Counted from the stretch's first letter, positions 1 through 8,576 are shown. The stretch is DNA of 64,000 bases from Candidatus Hydrogenedentota bacterium (GCA_020849535.1 JADLGB010000019.1:1-64000); one strand, 5' to 3'. The notes: generated by a model not told the origin, from the sequence alone. Program-made: numbers and translations.

Positions 1-61
1 GGGGAAATACAGTACTCGTTGCTTCGCGTCTTCCCCGGCTATCCGAGATCCTACGTCGTGG

Positions 62-1225
62 TTACACTTTCTGCCACTTGCGGGACTTGGCGGAGCGCTC
101 GACCGCGTCGAGGACCCGCTGGCACGCCACCGCGTCGTCAAACGTCGAATAGGTTACCGACTTCTTGTTGAGGTTCATCAGGAATTCGTACATCTCGTGG
201 ACGAAGAGGTGCTCGTAGCCGATGATGTGCCCGGTGGGCCACCATGCCTGCGTGTACGGATGGCCGCCATCGGTCGCGTGGACGCGGCGGAACCCTTGCA
301 GCAGGGCCGGATCGTTCCGGTTGAAGTACTGGAACACGTTCATGTCTTCCTGGTTCCAGAGCACCGAACCCTTGCTGCCGTAGATCTCGATGGAGTTGAA
401 GTTGCGGCGTCCCGGCGCAAAGCGCGTGGCTTCGAACGTGGCCAGCGTGTTGGCGCCCTTGATGCGCGCGACGTATACCGCGGCGTCGTCCACGTCCACG
501 GTGTCCATCTTGCCGCTGCGCTTTTCGTGGCCCGCGGCGGTGATGCCCGTATCGCTCCCGCTGACGCGGCGCTTCTTGATGAACGTCTGCATCGTGCCGC
601 ACACCTCATCGACCGGGCCCACGAGATATTGGCAAAGGTCGGTGATGTGCGCGCCGATGTCGCCCAGCGCACCTGACCCGGTGTGCTTCTTCTTCAGGCG
701 CCACACCATCGGGAAATCCGGATCGACGATCCAGTCCTGCTGGTATGCCGCACGGAAGTGGAAGATTTCGCCCAACTCGCCGTTCTTGATCATGTTCTTA
801 ATCGTCGCGACAGCCGGTGCAAACCGGTACGAGAACCCGCACATGTGCTTGATGCCCGCTTTCTTCACGGCCGCGAGCATCTGGTTGGCATCCTTGAGCG
901 TGTTGGCCAACGGCTTCTCGCAGACAACATGCTTGCCGGCCTTCGCGGCTTCGATCGCGATCGGCATGTGCAGCGCGTTTGGCGTGCAGATATCGATGAT
1001 GTCGATATCGTCGCGCTTCACCACTTCCTTCCAATTGAGGCTGGTTTCCTGCCATCCGTATTTGCCGGCGACGGCGAGTTCTTCGGGGAACTTTCCGCAC
1101 ATCACCTTCATGACGGGTTCTACCGGCAGGTCGAAGAACATCCCCACCTTGCGCCAGGCGTTGCTGTGGGTCTTGCCCATGAACTGGGCGCCAACCATTG
1201 CTACATTGACGGTCTTCTTGGCCAT
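62..1225 (-). CDS. Gfo/Idh/MocA family oxidoreductase
   Basis: Predicted cytoplasmic NAD(P)-dependent dehydrogenase of 387 aa, probably acting on a sugar, cyclitol or sugar acid. The N-terminal Rossmann fold opens with VAMVGAQFMGKTHSNAW, the family signature CEKPLA lies near residue 105, and the C-terminal domain contains DIGAHITDLCQYLVG. I start it at the ATG at 1225 because GGAGGA sits 6-7 nt upstream; an in-frame ATG eight codons earlier has no such site. It is divergent from the PAP2-GT39 gene. The substrate cannot be read from sequence, since this family is very broad. Planctomycetes-type genomes carry many copies of it next to glycoside-processing genes, which fits this neighbourhood. 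Confidence 0.9.
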   Translation of the reverse strand: MAKKTVNVAMVGAQFMGKTHSNAWRKVGMFFDLPVEPVMKVMCGKFPEELAVAGKYGWQETSLNWKEVVKRDDIDIIDICTPNALHMPIAIEAAKAGKHVVCEKPLANTLKDANQMLAAVKKAGIKHMCGFSYRFAPAVATIKNMIKNGELGEIFHFRAAYQQDWIVDPDFPMVWRLKKKHTGSGALGDIGAHITDLCQYLVGPVDEVCGTMQTFIKKRRVSGSDTGITAAGHEKRSGKMDTVDVDDAAVYVARIKGANTLATFEATRFAPGRRNFNSIEIYGSKGSVLWNQEDMNVFQYFNRNDPALLQGFRRVHATDGGHPYTQAWWPTGHIIGYEHLFVHEMYEFLMNLNKKSVTYSTFDDAVACQRVLDAVERSAKSRKWQKV

Positions 1226-1359
1226 TCCGCTTCCTCCTTCGCTCGTCAAGTGACAGTTTGGAACAATCGCCCCCCATTATATAACCGGGACGGGGCATTG
1301 CCAACAGCAAAGTCCCCGCATGGGAACGGACGTCGTGCCGCGCCCCGGATGAGGTTTCG

Positions 1360-1395
1360 TTGTAATGCCGCGCCTCGGACGCTACACTGCGTCCG
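1360..1395 (+). promoter_or_regulatory. Putative sigma70 promoter giving a leaderless mRNA
   Basis: TTGTAA (1360-1365), a 17-nt spacer and TACACT (1383-1388) resemble a sigma70 promoter. The -10 element ends 7 nt before the ATG at 1396, so transcription would begin at or next to the start codon. No Shine-Dalgarno sequence precedes that ATG, which agrees with a leaderless transcript. Prediction only. Confidence 0.4.
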
Positions 1396-3609
1396 ATGTT
1401 CAACGAGTCCGCATTCCGCCTCATCAACACCGCGATACAGAACCCGATTTTCGACCACATTCTGCCCGTCTTTTCGGACAAGAGTTGGGTGGTGATCCCG
1501 GGGGTTGCGGCGGCTGGGACGATCCTCTATTTCGGGTCCCGGCGGACGCGTCTGTGTGTGCTGGCGCTCGCGGCCGCGGTGGCGTTTGCAGACCTGTCCT
1601 CGGTGCGCATCGTCAAGGACCTGACAAGAACCGCGCGCCCCTATGTCGAGCTGGACGGGGTTCGCTTGTACCGCGAAGGACAATGGACGGTCAGCACCCC
1701 GGAGGAGCATGAGGCGAACGAGAGCTATTCGTTTCCGTCATCCCATGCCGCAAACGTGGCGGCCGCGGCCGCCGCGTTGGCCGTGTTTCGCAGGAGAACG
1801 CTGTGGGGCTCCGCACCGCTTGTCTTCCTTGTTGGGTTGTCACGCGTCTACACCGGGCACCACTATGTCGAAGATGTGCTCGCGGGAGCGGCCTTGGGAG
1901 CGGTCTGCGGCGTGGCGTGCGGCGTTGCGGCGCTACGCCTGGGCCGTGAGTGGATCCAAGCCGAGCCCGAAGTGCGGCCCGCCGCTACGCCTGCGCGTAG
2001 AGTGTTTTACCTTGTGCTTGCGTCCTGGACCCTTCTCAATTTCGCGTTTGTACTCGCGGGCTTGTTCGATCTCGCGGGCGATGAGGCCCAGTACTGGGAC
2101 TGGTCGCGCCGCCTCGACCTCGGGTACTACAGCAAGCCCCCGCTGATCGCGTATGCAATTCACGTGCTGGTAAGAGCGGGAGGAAACGAGGAGTGGGCGA
2201 TCCGGTCCGGGGCGGTCTTCCTGAGCACGCTGACCTTGGCTTTGCTCCATGCCCTTACGCTACGCATCAGCCGTAGCGACCGCACCGCGTTGCTTACGGT
2301 CTTCGTTGCGTTGGGCTGCCCCGCGTTTTGGGTGGGTGCAGTCGTGATGACACCCGACGCGCTCCTCTGCTTTTTCTGGGTGCTGGCCTTGTATGCGTTC
2401 CATCGCGCCGCTCACGGGGAGGCGCGCTGGTGGTGGGTCGTGGGCCTGGCCCTCGGCTTGGGACTCTTGTCCAAATACACCATGGCGTTGCTAACGCCAG
2501 CGCTCGCCGCATATCTGCTCTTTGTGGATCGGTCTCACGTGCGCAAGCCCGGACCCTATATTGCGATTGGCATCGCGATGCTGAGTGTGAGCGGAGTCGT
2601 CTACTGGAACTGGGCCCACGACTGGGTCTCGCTTCGGCATACAGCGAACATCGGGGCCGGTGATACGTGGAGCCTGGCGCAGGCTGGCCGGAACCTCGCC
2701 AAGTTCTTCGGGGCGCAGTTGGCGGTGGTGTCACCGATCGTGCTGGCGCTGGTGTTGTGGGCGGTGTGGGAGTGCTTTGCGAGTGGGTTTGGCACACACG
2801 GACGAGCACGGACAGGCACGGACGAGCACGGACTGCGCGAGCTGAAGCTCTCGCGCGCGGAGCGGGACACCGCGCTGCTGGTGCTTGCGTTTCTGGCGGT
2901 TTTTGGGGGATATGCGCTGATATCGCTTACCAACCGGCCTGAGCCGAACTGGGCCGTCTGCGCCTACCTCGGGGGGATCCCTGCCCTTGCTTGGGTCTGG
3001 CGGGAAGATAAACGGGGAATTGTGGCGCGGCGCGTGTTGACCGCGGGCATCGTGCTGGGGCTGCTCATGGGGGCAGCCTCGCGTTTCACGGGCCTGCTCT
3101 ACGCGGTTGCGATTCCGTTTACGCCGGACGCGACCGACCGATTACAACTAGGCCCCTTCGAACTAGACCCGGATGCCGATCCAACCAACGCACTGCGGGG
3201 CGGGCGCGAATTGGGGGCAGCTCTCTCCCAACACCGGGATGAAGATAGCGAGGACGCGCCGTTCATATTCAGCGACCGCTACCAACTCACGGCGTGGGCC
3301 GCGTTTTACACCGAAGGCCGGCCGCACGCCTACTGCATGAACATCGGTGATCGCCGTTACAACCAGTACGATTTGTGGGGCGGCTGGGAGGACCTGATTG
3401 GCAAGGACGGTTTGTTCGTCACTGGCGGCGATCCATTGAAGACGCAAGCATTCATCGCCTACATGGTCGCGGAAGGCGCCTTTGAATCCGGGGAGTTGAT
3501 TGACACCGTCACCGTGCGCCGGGGTAAGACGATCATCAAGACCTTCAACATCGCCATGATGCGGGGGTATTCTGGAAAGCCGTGGACGGTGCGCACGGAG
3601 AAGTATTGA
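1396..3609 (+). CDS. PAP2 phosphatase fused to GT39-type (ArnT/PMT-like) glycosyltransferase
   Basis: A 737-aa polytopic inner-membrane protein made of two enzymes. Residues about 1-190 are a PAP2 lipid phosphatase with the three family motifs: KDLTRTARP, the PSSHA variant of PSGH, and SRVYTGHHYVED. From about residue 200 there is a GT-C fold glycosyltransferase with the luminal DEAQYWDWSRR motif and the following YYSKPPL, as in polyprenyl-phosphate-sugar dependent ArnT/GT39 enzymes, then many hydrophobic segments and a soluble C-terminal region. An obvious reading is one polypeptide that transfers a sugar from a polyprenyl-phosphate donor and dephosphorylates a lipid carrier; this is inference. 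A 10-bp tandem repeat lies in a hydrophilic loop around residues 469-479. Confidence 0.85.
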   Translation: MFNESAFRLINTAIQNPIFDHILPVFSDKSWVVIPGVAAAGTILYFGSRRTRLCVLALAAAVAFADLSSVRIVKDLTRTARPYVELDGVRLYREGQWTVSTPEEHEANESYSFPSSHAANVAAAAAALAVFRRRTLWGSAPLVFLVGLSRVYTGHHYVEDVLAGAALGAVCGVACGVAALRLGREWIQAEPEVRPAATPARRVFYLVLASWTLLNFAFVLAGLFDLAGDEAQYWDWSRRLDLGYYSKPPLIAYAIHVLVRAGGNEEWAIRSGAVFLSTLTLALLHALTLRISRSDRTALLTVFVALGCPAFWVGAVVMTPDALLCFFWVLALYAFHRAAHGEARWWWVVGLALGLGLLSKYTMALLTPALAAYLLFVDRSHVRKPGPYIAIGIAMLSVSGVVYWNWAHDWVSLRHTANIGAGDTWSLAQAGRNLAKFFGAQLAVVSPIVLALVLWAVWECFASGFGTHGRARTGTDEHGLRELKLSRAERDTALLVLAFLAVFGGYALISLTNRPEPNWAVCAYLGGIPALAWVWREDKRGIVARRVLTAGIVLGLLMGAASRFTGLLYAVAIPFTPDATDRLQLGPFELDPDADPTNALRGGRELGAALSQHRDEDSEDAPFIFSDRYQLTAWAAFYTEGRPHAYCMNIGDRRYNQYDLWGGWEDLIGKDGLFVTGGDPLKTQAFIAYMVAEGAFESGELIDTVTVRRGKTIIKTFNIAMMRGYSGKPWTVRTEKY
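2801..2833 (+). repeat. 10-bp tandem repeat inside the PAP2-GT39 gene
   Basis: Three adjacent 10-bp units (GACGAGCACG, GACAGGCACG, GACGAGCACG) followed by a partial unit GAC, preceded by a degenerate CACACACG. The period is not a multiple of three, so only multiples of three units keep the downstream glycosyltransferase frame open. Confidence 0.8.
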
Positions 3610-3698
3610 GCCCCGCGCCCCGCGGTTTCATTCGCTCCGGCGGTTTTGATAAAGATGTAGCATCGGACGGAAGCGAGAACTTGCTGCGGAGACATGCC

Positions 3699-5228
3699 AT
3701 GACTTTTCGCGTTCTAATTGCCCTGGCCGCGGTCGCGTCGGGGGCGTGGGCGCAGGCGCCAGTCCTTCTGGATAACGTGACCCGGGCGCTGGAGTTCGTG
3801 CCCGGCCGCGCCAGCAGTGCCAACGAAGACCTCGCCAAGAACGGCGATGCGCGTCCAATCCCCGCGGGCGGCGAGTTGGTGTTGGCCGACCTCGAAGGCC
3901 CCGGCGTCGTGACGCACATCTGGTGCACGATCGGCACCGCGGACCTGTTTCACGGGCGCAGTCACGTGCTGAGAGTCTTCTACGACGGCGCAGCGCAGCC
4001 CAGCGTGCAGGTGCCGCTTGGCGACTTCTTCGGCATTGGCAACGCGGCCTGGGAAGACTACGAATCCGCCGTCGCTGTGGTATCCGCCGTCGGACGTGCC
4101 CGCACCTGCTATTGGCGCATGCCCTTCAAGCAGCACATCCGTGTCACCGTGACTAACGAGGGAAGCCAGGACACCGATTCTTTCTACTATTACGTGGATT
4201 ATGAAAAGCGGGAGAGTCTTCCGGACGACACGGTGTATTTTCACGCGCAATACCGCCAGGAAAACCCCACCGGGCCGGAGGATTTCCTTGTGCTTGACAC
4301 GAAGGGCAAGGGCCAATACGTGGGCACGGTCTATTCCGCGGTCCAGGCGGAAATCGGGTGGTTCGGCGAGGGCGATGACCGCTTCTTCGTGGATGGCGAA
4401 GAACAGCCCTCGCTGCGCGGTACGGGAACAGAGGATTACTTCTGCGACGCGTGGGGCTTCCGCAAGTTCGACACTCCATACTTCGGTGTCTCCCTGTGGG
4501 ACGGTTATTTTGCCGGAGACCGCGTGACCGCCTACCGCTGGCATCTGCCCGATCCGATTCCATTCAAGCGGTCGTTGCGTGTGCAGATGGAAACGCGCGG
4601 CAGCATCTTCACACGGGCCGCGGAGCACCTGGGGCAGTTCATGCATCGGCAGGACTTCATCAGCTCGGTGGCGTTCTGGTACCAGTGGCCTGCCGTGGGT
4701 CTGACGGACGCGCTGCCTCCCGCCCCGGAGCGAATCCCCCCTTACCAAGTGCTGCCCGCGGGAACCCTTTCCGCCCGCGCGGAACCGGCCATGGGGCTAT
4801 CGCAGAACGACGAGGGGCTTCAGTACGTAGGCTTTTCGCCGACGGGAAAGGTCGAAATCGACTTCACGGTGCCGCAGGACGGCCGGTACCAAATCAACGC
4901 CGTGATGGACTACGGCTTTGTCGGAGGCGTGTATCAGGCCAGTCTTGATGGCAGTGCGATTGGCGGCCCTATCGACTTCTGCCGGGAAGGCATGGATCCC
5001 GTGTGGACCCGCTTTGACGTACACGATCTGAAGGCGGGCGAGACGCACTTGCTACGCTTCGAAGGCAAAGGTCCGTCGCCTTCCGAGCGCACAGGAGCGC
5101 CGCCGATTCACTCGCTCGGCATGCGCTGCCTGGTCCTGCTGCGGCTCGAGGACCTGCCCGGATTCGAAAAATCCATGAACGCGGAGCTGGAAAAGCGCGC
5201 CCAGAAGGCCGCGCCGGCGAACCCGTAG
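3699..5228 (+). CDS. Secreted DUF2961 (GH172-like) protein
   Basis: A 509-aa exported protein. Residues 1-19 (MTFRVLIALAAVASGAWAQ) look like a Sec signal peptide with cleavage after AWA or AQA, which is why I start at 3699 rather than at upstream in-frame codons. The body matches the DUF2961 family, recognisable from GTGTEDYFCDAWGF and the run EFVPGRASSANEDLAKNGD. DUF2961 members include difructose-anhydride and alpha-fructofuranosidase-type enzymes classed as GH172, which form jelly-roll trimers or hexamers. From about residue 345 a second beta-rich domain follows. The substrate is unknown; a role in extracellular polysaccharide breakdown is inferred from the export signal. Confidence 0.85.
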   Translation: MTFRVLIALAAVASGAWAQAPVLLDNVTRALEFVPGRASSANEDLAKNGDARPIPAGGELVLADLEGPGVVTHIWCTIGTADLFHGRSHVLRVFYDGAAQPSVQVPLGDFFGIGNAAWEDYESAVAVVSAVGRARTCYWRMPFKQHIRVTVTNEGSQDTDSFYYYVDYEKRESLPDDTVYFHAQYRQENPTGPEDFLVLDTKGKGQYVGTVYSAVQAEIGWFGEGDDRFFVDGEEQPSLRGTGTEDYFCDAWGFRKFDTPYFGVSLWDGYFAGDRVTAYRWHLPDPIPFKRSLRVQMETRGSIFTRAAEHLGQFMHRQDFISSVAFWYQWPAVGLTDALPPAPERIPPYQVLPAGTLSARAEPAMGLSQNDEGLQYVGFSPTGKVEIDFTVPQDGRYQINAVMDYGFVGGVYQASLDGSAIGGPIDFCREGMDPVWTRFDVHDLKAGETHLLRFEGKGPSPSERTGAPPIHSLGMRCLVLLRLEDLPGFEKSMNAELEKRAQKAAPANP

Positions 5229-5572
5229 CCCACATGTCTCGCCGCGTCCCCGTGTAGTCACGCCGCGGCGTGATGAGATATGCTCTGGCAGTGGACCACA
5301 GGCTCGTTGGTCAGGATTTCTCGCCCACACAGCGTGTGGGCGGAGCCATTCAGGGTATTCGGAACAAGTTTCTGAGCCAATTGCGGATGCCGAGTGAATG
5401 TGGGGTGCGTGTGAGGATTCAGGTATAGCTGGGGCCGCAATGTAAGCGGGTACCGCGATCCCCGGGTTCCGCCTGCGGCTCCACCCGGGGCTATACCCCT
5501 ATGCCCCTCGCGGGGCTGAGTGCGGGGGCGGTTAGATATGGGGGCTAGCCGCGTGAGTGTGAGGATCGAGCC
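5229..5572. other. Intergenic region with several perfect palindromes, no gene seen
   Basis: 344 bp without a convincing reading frame. It holds a 16-bp perfect palindrome TCACGCCGCGGCGTGA (5258-5273), a hairpin CGCCCACAC-AGC-GTGTGGGCG (5322-5342), and a pair of adjacent hairpins at 5460-5516. None is followed by a T-run, so none is a good intrinsic terminator. Confidence 0.6.
5460..5516. repeat. Double-hairpin REP-like element
   Basis: First stem CCCCGGGT (5460-5467) pairs with ACCCGGGG (5483-5490); 12 nt later GCCCC (5503-5507) pairs with GGGGC (5512-5516). The compact two-hairpin layout with a short AT-richer spacer resembles repetitive extragenic palindromes that are dispersed in Planctomycetes-type genomes. 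Only one copy is in this window, so its repetitive nature is inference. Confidence 0.5.
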
Positions 5573-5938
5573 ATGAACAACTTCTATGATGCCGTGTATC
5601 GCTTGGTGCGGGATATCCCGCGTGGGCGCGTCATGACGTATGGGCAAGTTGCCACCATCCTGGGCAGCCCGCGTGCGGCCCGCGCGGTGGGGTATGCCCT
5701 CCTCATGTGCGGGAAGAAGGACCGTGTCCCGTGGCAGCGTGTCATTAACGCGCGAGGCGGCATCAGTGTGGGCGGAGACCCTGACCGGCCGCGGCTGCAA
5801 CGCGCGTTGCTTGAAAAGGAACGAGTCAAGTTCAACGAGGAAGACTGCTGCGATCTGCGCAAATACCGCTGGGAACCGGCCAAACCAGATGATTACTACT
5901 TTGAGGGCATGGACAATACCGACCTTCCTTTCCGATGA
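5573..5938 (+). CDS. Alkyltransferase-like protein (ATL), inactive MGMT homologue
   Basis: A 121-aa protein matching the DNA-binding domain of O6-methylguanine-DNA methyltransferases (YGQVA, SPRAARAVGYAL with the arginine finger, and NARGGIS). The active-site PCHRV motif reads VPWQRV at residues 52-57, so the alkyl-acceptor cysteine is replaced by tryptophan. That replacement defines ATL proteins, which bind O6-alkylguanine lesions, flip the base and hand them to nucleotide excision repair instead of repairing them directly. A C-terminal tail of about 45 residues extends beyond the core. It stands alone between two unrelated genes. Confidence 0.88.
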   Translation: MNNFYDAVYRLVRDIPRGRVMTYGQVATILGSPRAARAVGYALLMCGKKDRVPWQRVINARGGISVGGDPDRPRLQRALLEKERVKFNEEDCCDLRKYRWEPAKPDDYYFEGMDNTDLPFR

Positions 5939-6010
5939 GGATATCGGATTTCATCGCGCCCGCGCGGAATGCTAGAATCCGCACGTTTTCAAGCCTGCAC
6001 GGAACGGATT

Positions 6011-6066
6011 GGGGACAGACCCCGTGTTTCGCTCCGCAAAGCCTAGGCGAAAGACGGGGTCAGTCC
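6011..6066. repeat. Imperfect inverted repeat, REP-like
   Basis: Arms of about 20 bp, GGGACAGACCCCGTGTTTCG (6012-6031) and CGAAAGACGGGGTCAGTCCC (6047-6066), match at 18 of 20 positions as inverted copies and would form a long hairpin with a 15-nt loop. It lies between the ATL and uppP genes. The GGGGTC-type arms resemble dispersed palindromes found in several GC-rich environmental phyla; the copy number here cannot be judged. Confidence 0.6.
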
Positions 6067-6135
6067 CGGTCACATGCGAAATTGGGATCATCGGCCATCG
6101 GGCACATACCGAGTACGGATGCAAGGGTTTGTATT

Positions 6136-6945
6136 TTGCTATACATCAACGCAGTTCTTCTGGCGATTATCGAAGGGGTCACCGAATTCCTTCCCGTGAG
6201 CAGCACGGGGCACCTCATCCTGGTGGAATCCTGGCTGCCGCTGAGCAGCGATCCGGATTCGAAGTTTCCGTTCGCATTCATGGTCATTATCCAACTGCCT
6301 GCCATCATGGCGGTCGTGGCATACTTCTGGAAGACCCTCTGGCCCTTCGCCGGTGAGCCTGAGCAACGCGCGAAGACGATACTCCTCTGGTTCACCATTG
6401 CCGCCGCCGTGGTACCCGCGGTGGTTCTCGGCCTGCTGTTCGAGGACAAGATCGAGGAGTATTTGTCGAACGCGTTGCCGGTTGCCATCGCGCTGGTTGT
6501 GGGTGGTGTGCTGTTGATTGTGCTGGAGCGCCGTCACCTGCCTGTCCGCTTTGCCTCGGTGCACGACATCGGCTTCTACACCGCAATCGCGATTGGGTTC
6601 TTCCAATGCCTGGCGATGTTTCCGGGTACATCGCGCTCCGCCGCCACGATCATCGGCGCCATGCTGCTCGGAGCGAGCCGGGCCGCCGCCGCGGAATTCT
6701 CCTTCGTCCTCGCGATTCCCACGATGCTCGGCGCTACCCTCTTGACCATCGTCAAGAGCGGCGTCTCCTTCACGGCCCCCGAATGGGCCGCGCTTGCGCT
6801 TGGCTGTGTGGTGTCCTTCCTGACCGCGTACGGCGCCGTCGCATTTCTCATGCGGTATATCCGCCAGCACGACTTCCAGGCCTTTGGCTATTACCGTATC
6901 GTGCTCGGCGGCATCGTCCTGCTGTGGTTCTATGCTTTCCACTGA
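6136..6945 (+). CDS. uppP: Undecaprenyl-diphosphatase UppP (BacA)
   Basis: Integral membrane phosphatase that converts undecaprenyl diphosphate to the monophosphate, recycling the lipid carrier for peptidoglycan and other surface glycans. The N-terminal catalytic signature EGVTEFLPVSSTGHLIL is complete and the second motif PGTSRSAATI is present, with about eight hydrophobic segments. The usual family length (about 265-275 aa) is reached if translation starts at the TTG at 6136 (269 aa), preceded by AAGGG at 6123-6127. An open frame extends upstream to 5935, but it runs through the inverted repeat and encodes nothing UppP-like, so I exclude it. The next gene overlaps its end by 14 nt. Confidence 0.93.
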   Translation: MLYINAVLLAIIEGVTEFLPVSSTGHLILVESWLPLSSDPDSKFPFAFMVIIQLPAIMAVVAYFWKTLWPFAGEPEQRAKTILLWFTIAAAVVPAVVLGLLFEDKIEEYLSNALPVAIALVVGGVLLIVLERRHLPVRFASVHDIGFYTAIAIGFFQCLAMFPGTSRSAATIIGAMLLGASRAAAAEFSFVLAIPTMLGATLLTIVKSGVSFTAPEWAALALGCVVSFLTAYGAVAFLMRYIRQHDFQAFGYYRIVLGGIVLLWFYAFH

Positions 6946-8464
6946 GACAGCGGAAGAGCCGCACGACGCGGTTTCGGAGGTGCAGAAACGGCCTTCGCTC
7001 CGCAGCTTCGATCCGTGCATCCTCGTCATCCTCGCGGCGTTCTTCATCTTCGGCGCCGCGTTTGCCGGTCTTGGCGTTTACAGGCCGCTTGAACAGCGGA
7101 TCGCCGGGGTCGATCCAGTCGGGTACTACGCGTGGGGCCGGTCGCTGCTGTACGATCGCGACCTGCAGTTCGCCAACGAGTACCGCAGTCTGAATGCGGG
7201 CGCGACATTCACCCCCGGATTTGTGATGAATCCCGACGGGCCCCGGACCGCCACGGGGCATCTCCCTAATCTCTTCTCCATCGGCCCGGGATTACTCTGG
7301 ATGCCTTTCATGGCCGCGGCGCACATGGGGGCCAGTGCCAGCGGCGCGCCTGCGGACGGCTTTTCGCAGCCGTATCATGCAGCGGTGTACATTGCCAATG
7401 GCGTTTACGGACTGCTGGGGGTGCTCCTCACATACGGGGCATTGCGCGTGTGGTTTCCCCGGGCGATCAGCCTTGCGGGCGCGCTCGCGGCGTGGGCTTG
7501 TTCCCCGGCCCTGTACTACATGTACGCGCAGATCGCCATGGCCCATTCCTGTTCGTTCTTCGCTGTTGCGCTGTTCTTCTTCATTTGGGCGCGTTTACGC
7601 GGCAGCAGTTCCGCGATACCGTGGGCCCTCATCGGCCTCAGTATCGGGCTGGCCGCGCTCGTTCGATGGCAGAACGCCGCCTTCGCAGTTATCCCCGCGA
7701 TCGATCTGCTCGTACGGCATCGCGCCAAGGGCATTGCGCCGCTGGCGGCGTGCGCGGCCGCTTCCATCGTGGCGTTTCTGCCGCAGATGATCGGGTGGAA
7801 ACTCGTCTACGGCTCGTTCTTCACCGTGCCCCAGGGAGAGGCTTTTGTGGACTGGATCCACCCCGATTGGATGGGGCTGCTCTTCTCGCGCGCGTCGGGC
7901 CTGTTGACCTGGACGCCGCTGTGCGCTGTCGCAATCGCGGGGCTCTTCATCTGGCCGAAGGCGAACCGCGTGTGTTGGATTGCCCTGGCCGTTGCGTTCC
8001 TCGTGCAGTTCTACGTCAATTCCGCGGTCCCCTCGGCAGGTTGGAGTTTCGGGATGCGGCGGATGGTGAACTGCACGCCGCTATTCGCGGTGGGACTTGC
8101 CCAAGTGGTGAACTTCCTACCTGCACGGCGTATTGTGCTTTACGCGATCTTCAGTCTGTTCGCATTCTGGAACTTCCTGTTTATTCTGCAATACGGCGGA
8201 TTCATCGACAGCTACTACATCCAACGCGCGGCGGAGGCCGAAGCGAAACGCGTGAATTTGACCGTGGCTGAATTGCTGCGCGCGACCACCTTGCCCGACG
8301 GCCAGGCTTTTGATATCAGGAGGTTCGCCGCCGAGCACCGGTTCCCAAAGGGCGGCGAACCCACGAACCGGCAACTGGTAACGGACAAGCTCGTGGTGCT
8401 GCGCTTTCTCATTGAACGCCTGTCTCCCGTGCAGGAGGATTCCGGTTCGCCGGGAACGACCTGA
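6932..8464 (+). CDS. Polytopic membrane protein, GT-C-like (putative glycosyltransferase)
   Basis: A 510-aa protein with a short hydrophilic N-terminus, about ten to twelve hydrophobic segments and a soluble C-terminal tail of about 80 residues. Near the start of the first outside loop it has GVDPVGYYAWGRSLLYDRDL, an acidic loop in the place where GT39/GT83-type enzymes carry their catalytic aspartate. The family is therefore probably GT-C, but no named subfamily is clear. The ATG at 6932 overlaps the end of uppP by 14 nt, so the two are probably cotranslated; this suits a lipid-carrier-dependent sugar transfer. Function is inference. Confidence 0.6.
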   Translation: MLSTETAEEPHDAVSEVQKRPSLRSFDPCILVILAAFFIFGAAFAGLGVYRPLEQRIAGVDPVGYYAWGRSLLYDRDLQFANEYRSLNAGATFTPGFVMNPDGPRTATGHLPNLFSIGPGLLWMPFMAAAHMGASASGAPADGFSQPYHAAVYIANGVYGLLGVLLTYGALRVWFPRAISLAGALAAWACSPALYYMYAQIAMAHSCSFFAVALFFFIWARLRGSSSAIPWALIGLSIGLAALVRWQNAAFAVIPAIDLLVRHRAKGIAPLAACAAASIVAFLPQMIGWKLVYGSFFTVPQGEAFVDWIHPDWMGLLFSRASGLLTWTPLCAVAIAGLFIWPKANRVCWIALAVAFLVQFYVNSAVPSAGWSFGMRRMVNCTPLFAVGLAQVVNFLPARRIVLYAIFSLFAFWNFLFILQYGGFIDSYYIQRAAEAEAKRVNLTVAELLRATTLPDGQAFDIRRFAAEHRFPKGGEPTNRQLVTDKLVVLRFLIERLSPVQEDSGSPGTT

Positions 8465-8576
8465 GTGCTTGCCCACTTCGCGCCCCGGCGAGGGTTTTCC
8501 GCGCCGTCCCGTCTTGTGCTATCATCGTGAGCGCGAATGTCGATTTGTTGGGTATTTCGCCTTGGAAGGGGTAGTC

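Noticed and set aside
1-61. Possible gene or terminator at the left edge
   Set aside because: Only 61 bp remain before the oxidoreductase stop and nothing recognisable is present.
5258-5342. Intrinsic terminator after the DUF2961 gene
   Set aside because: Both palindromes lack a following T-run on either strand.
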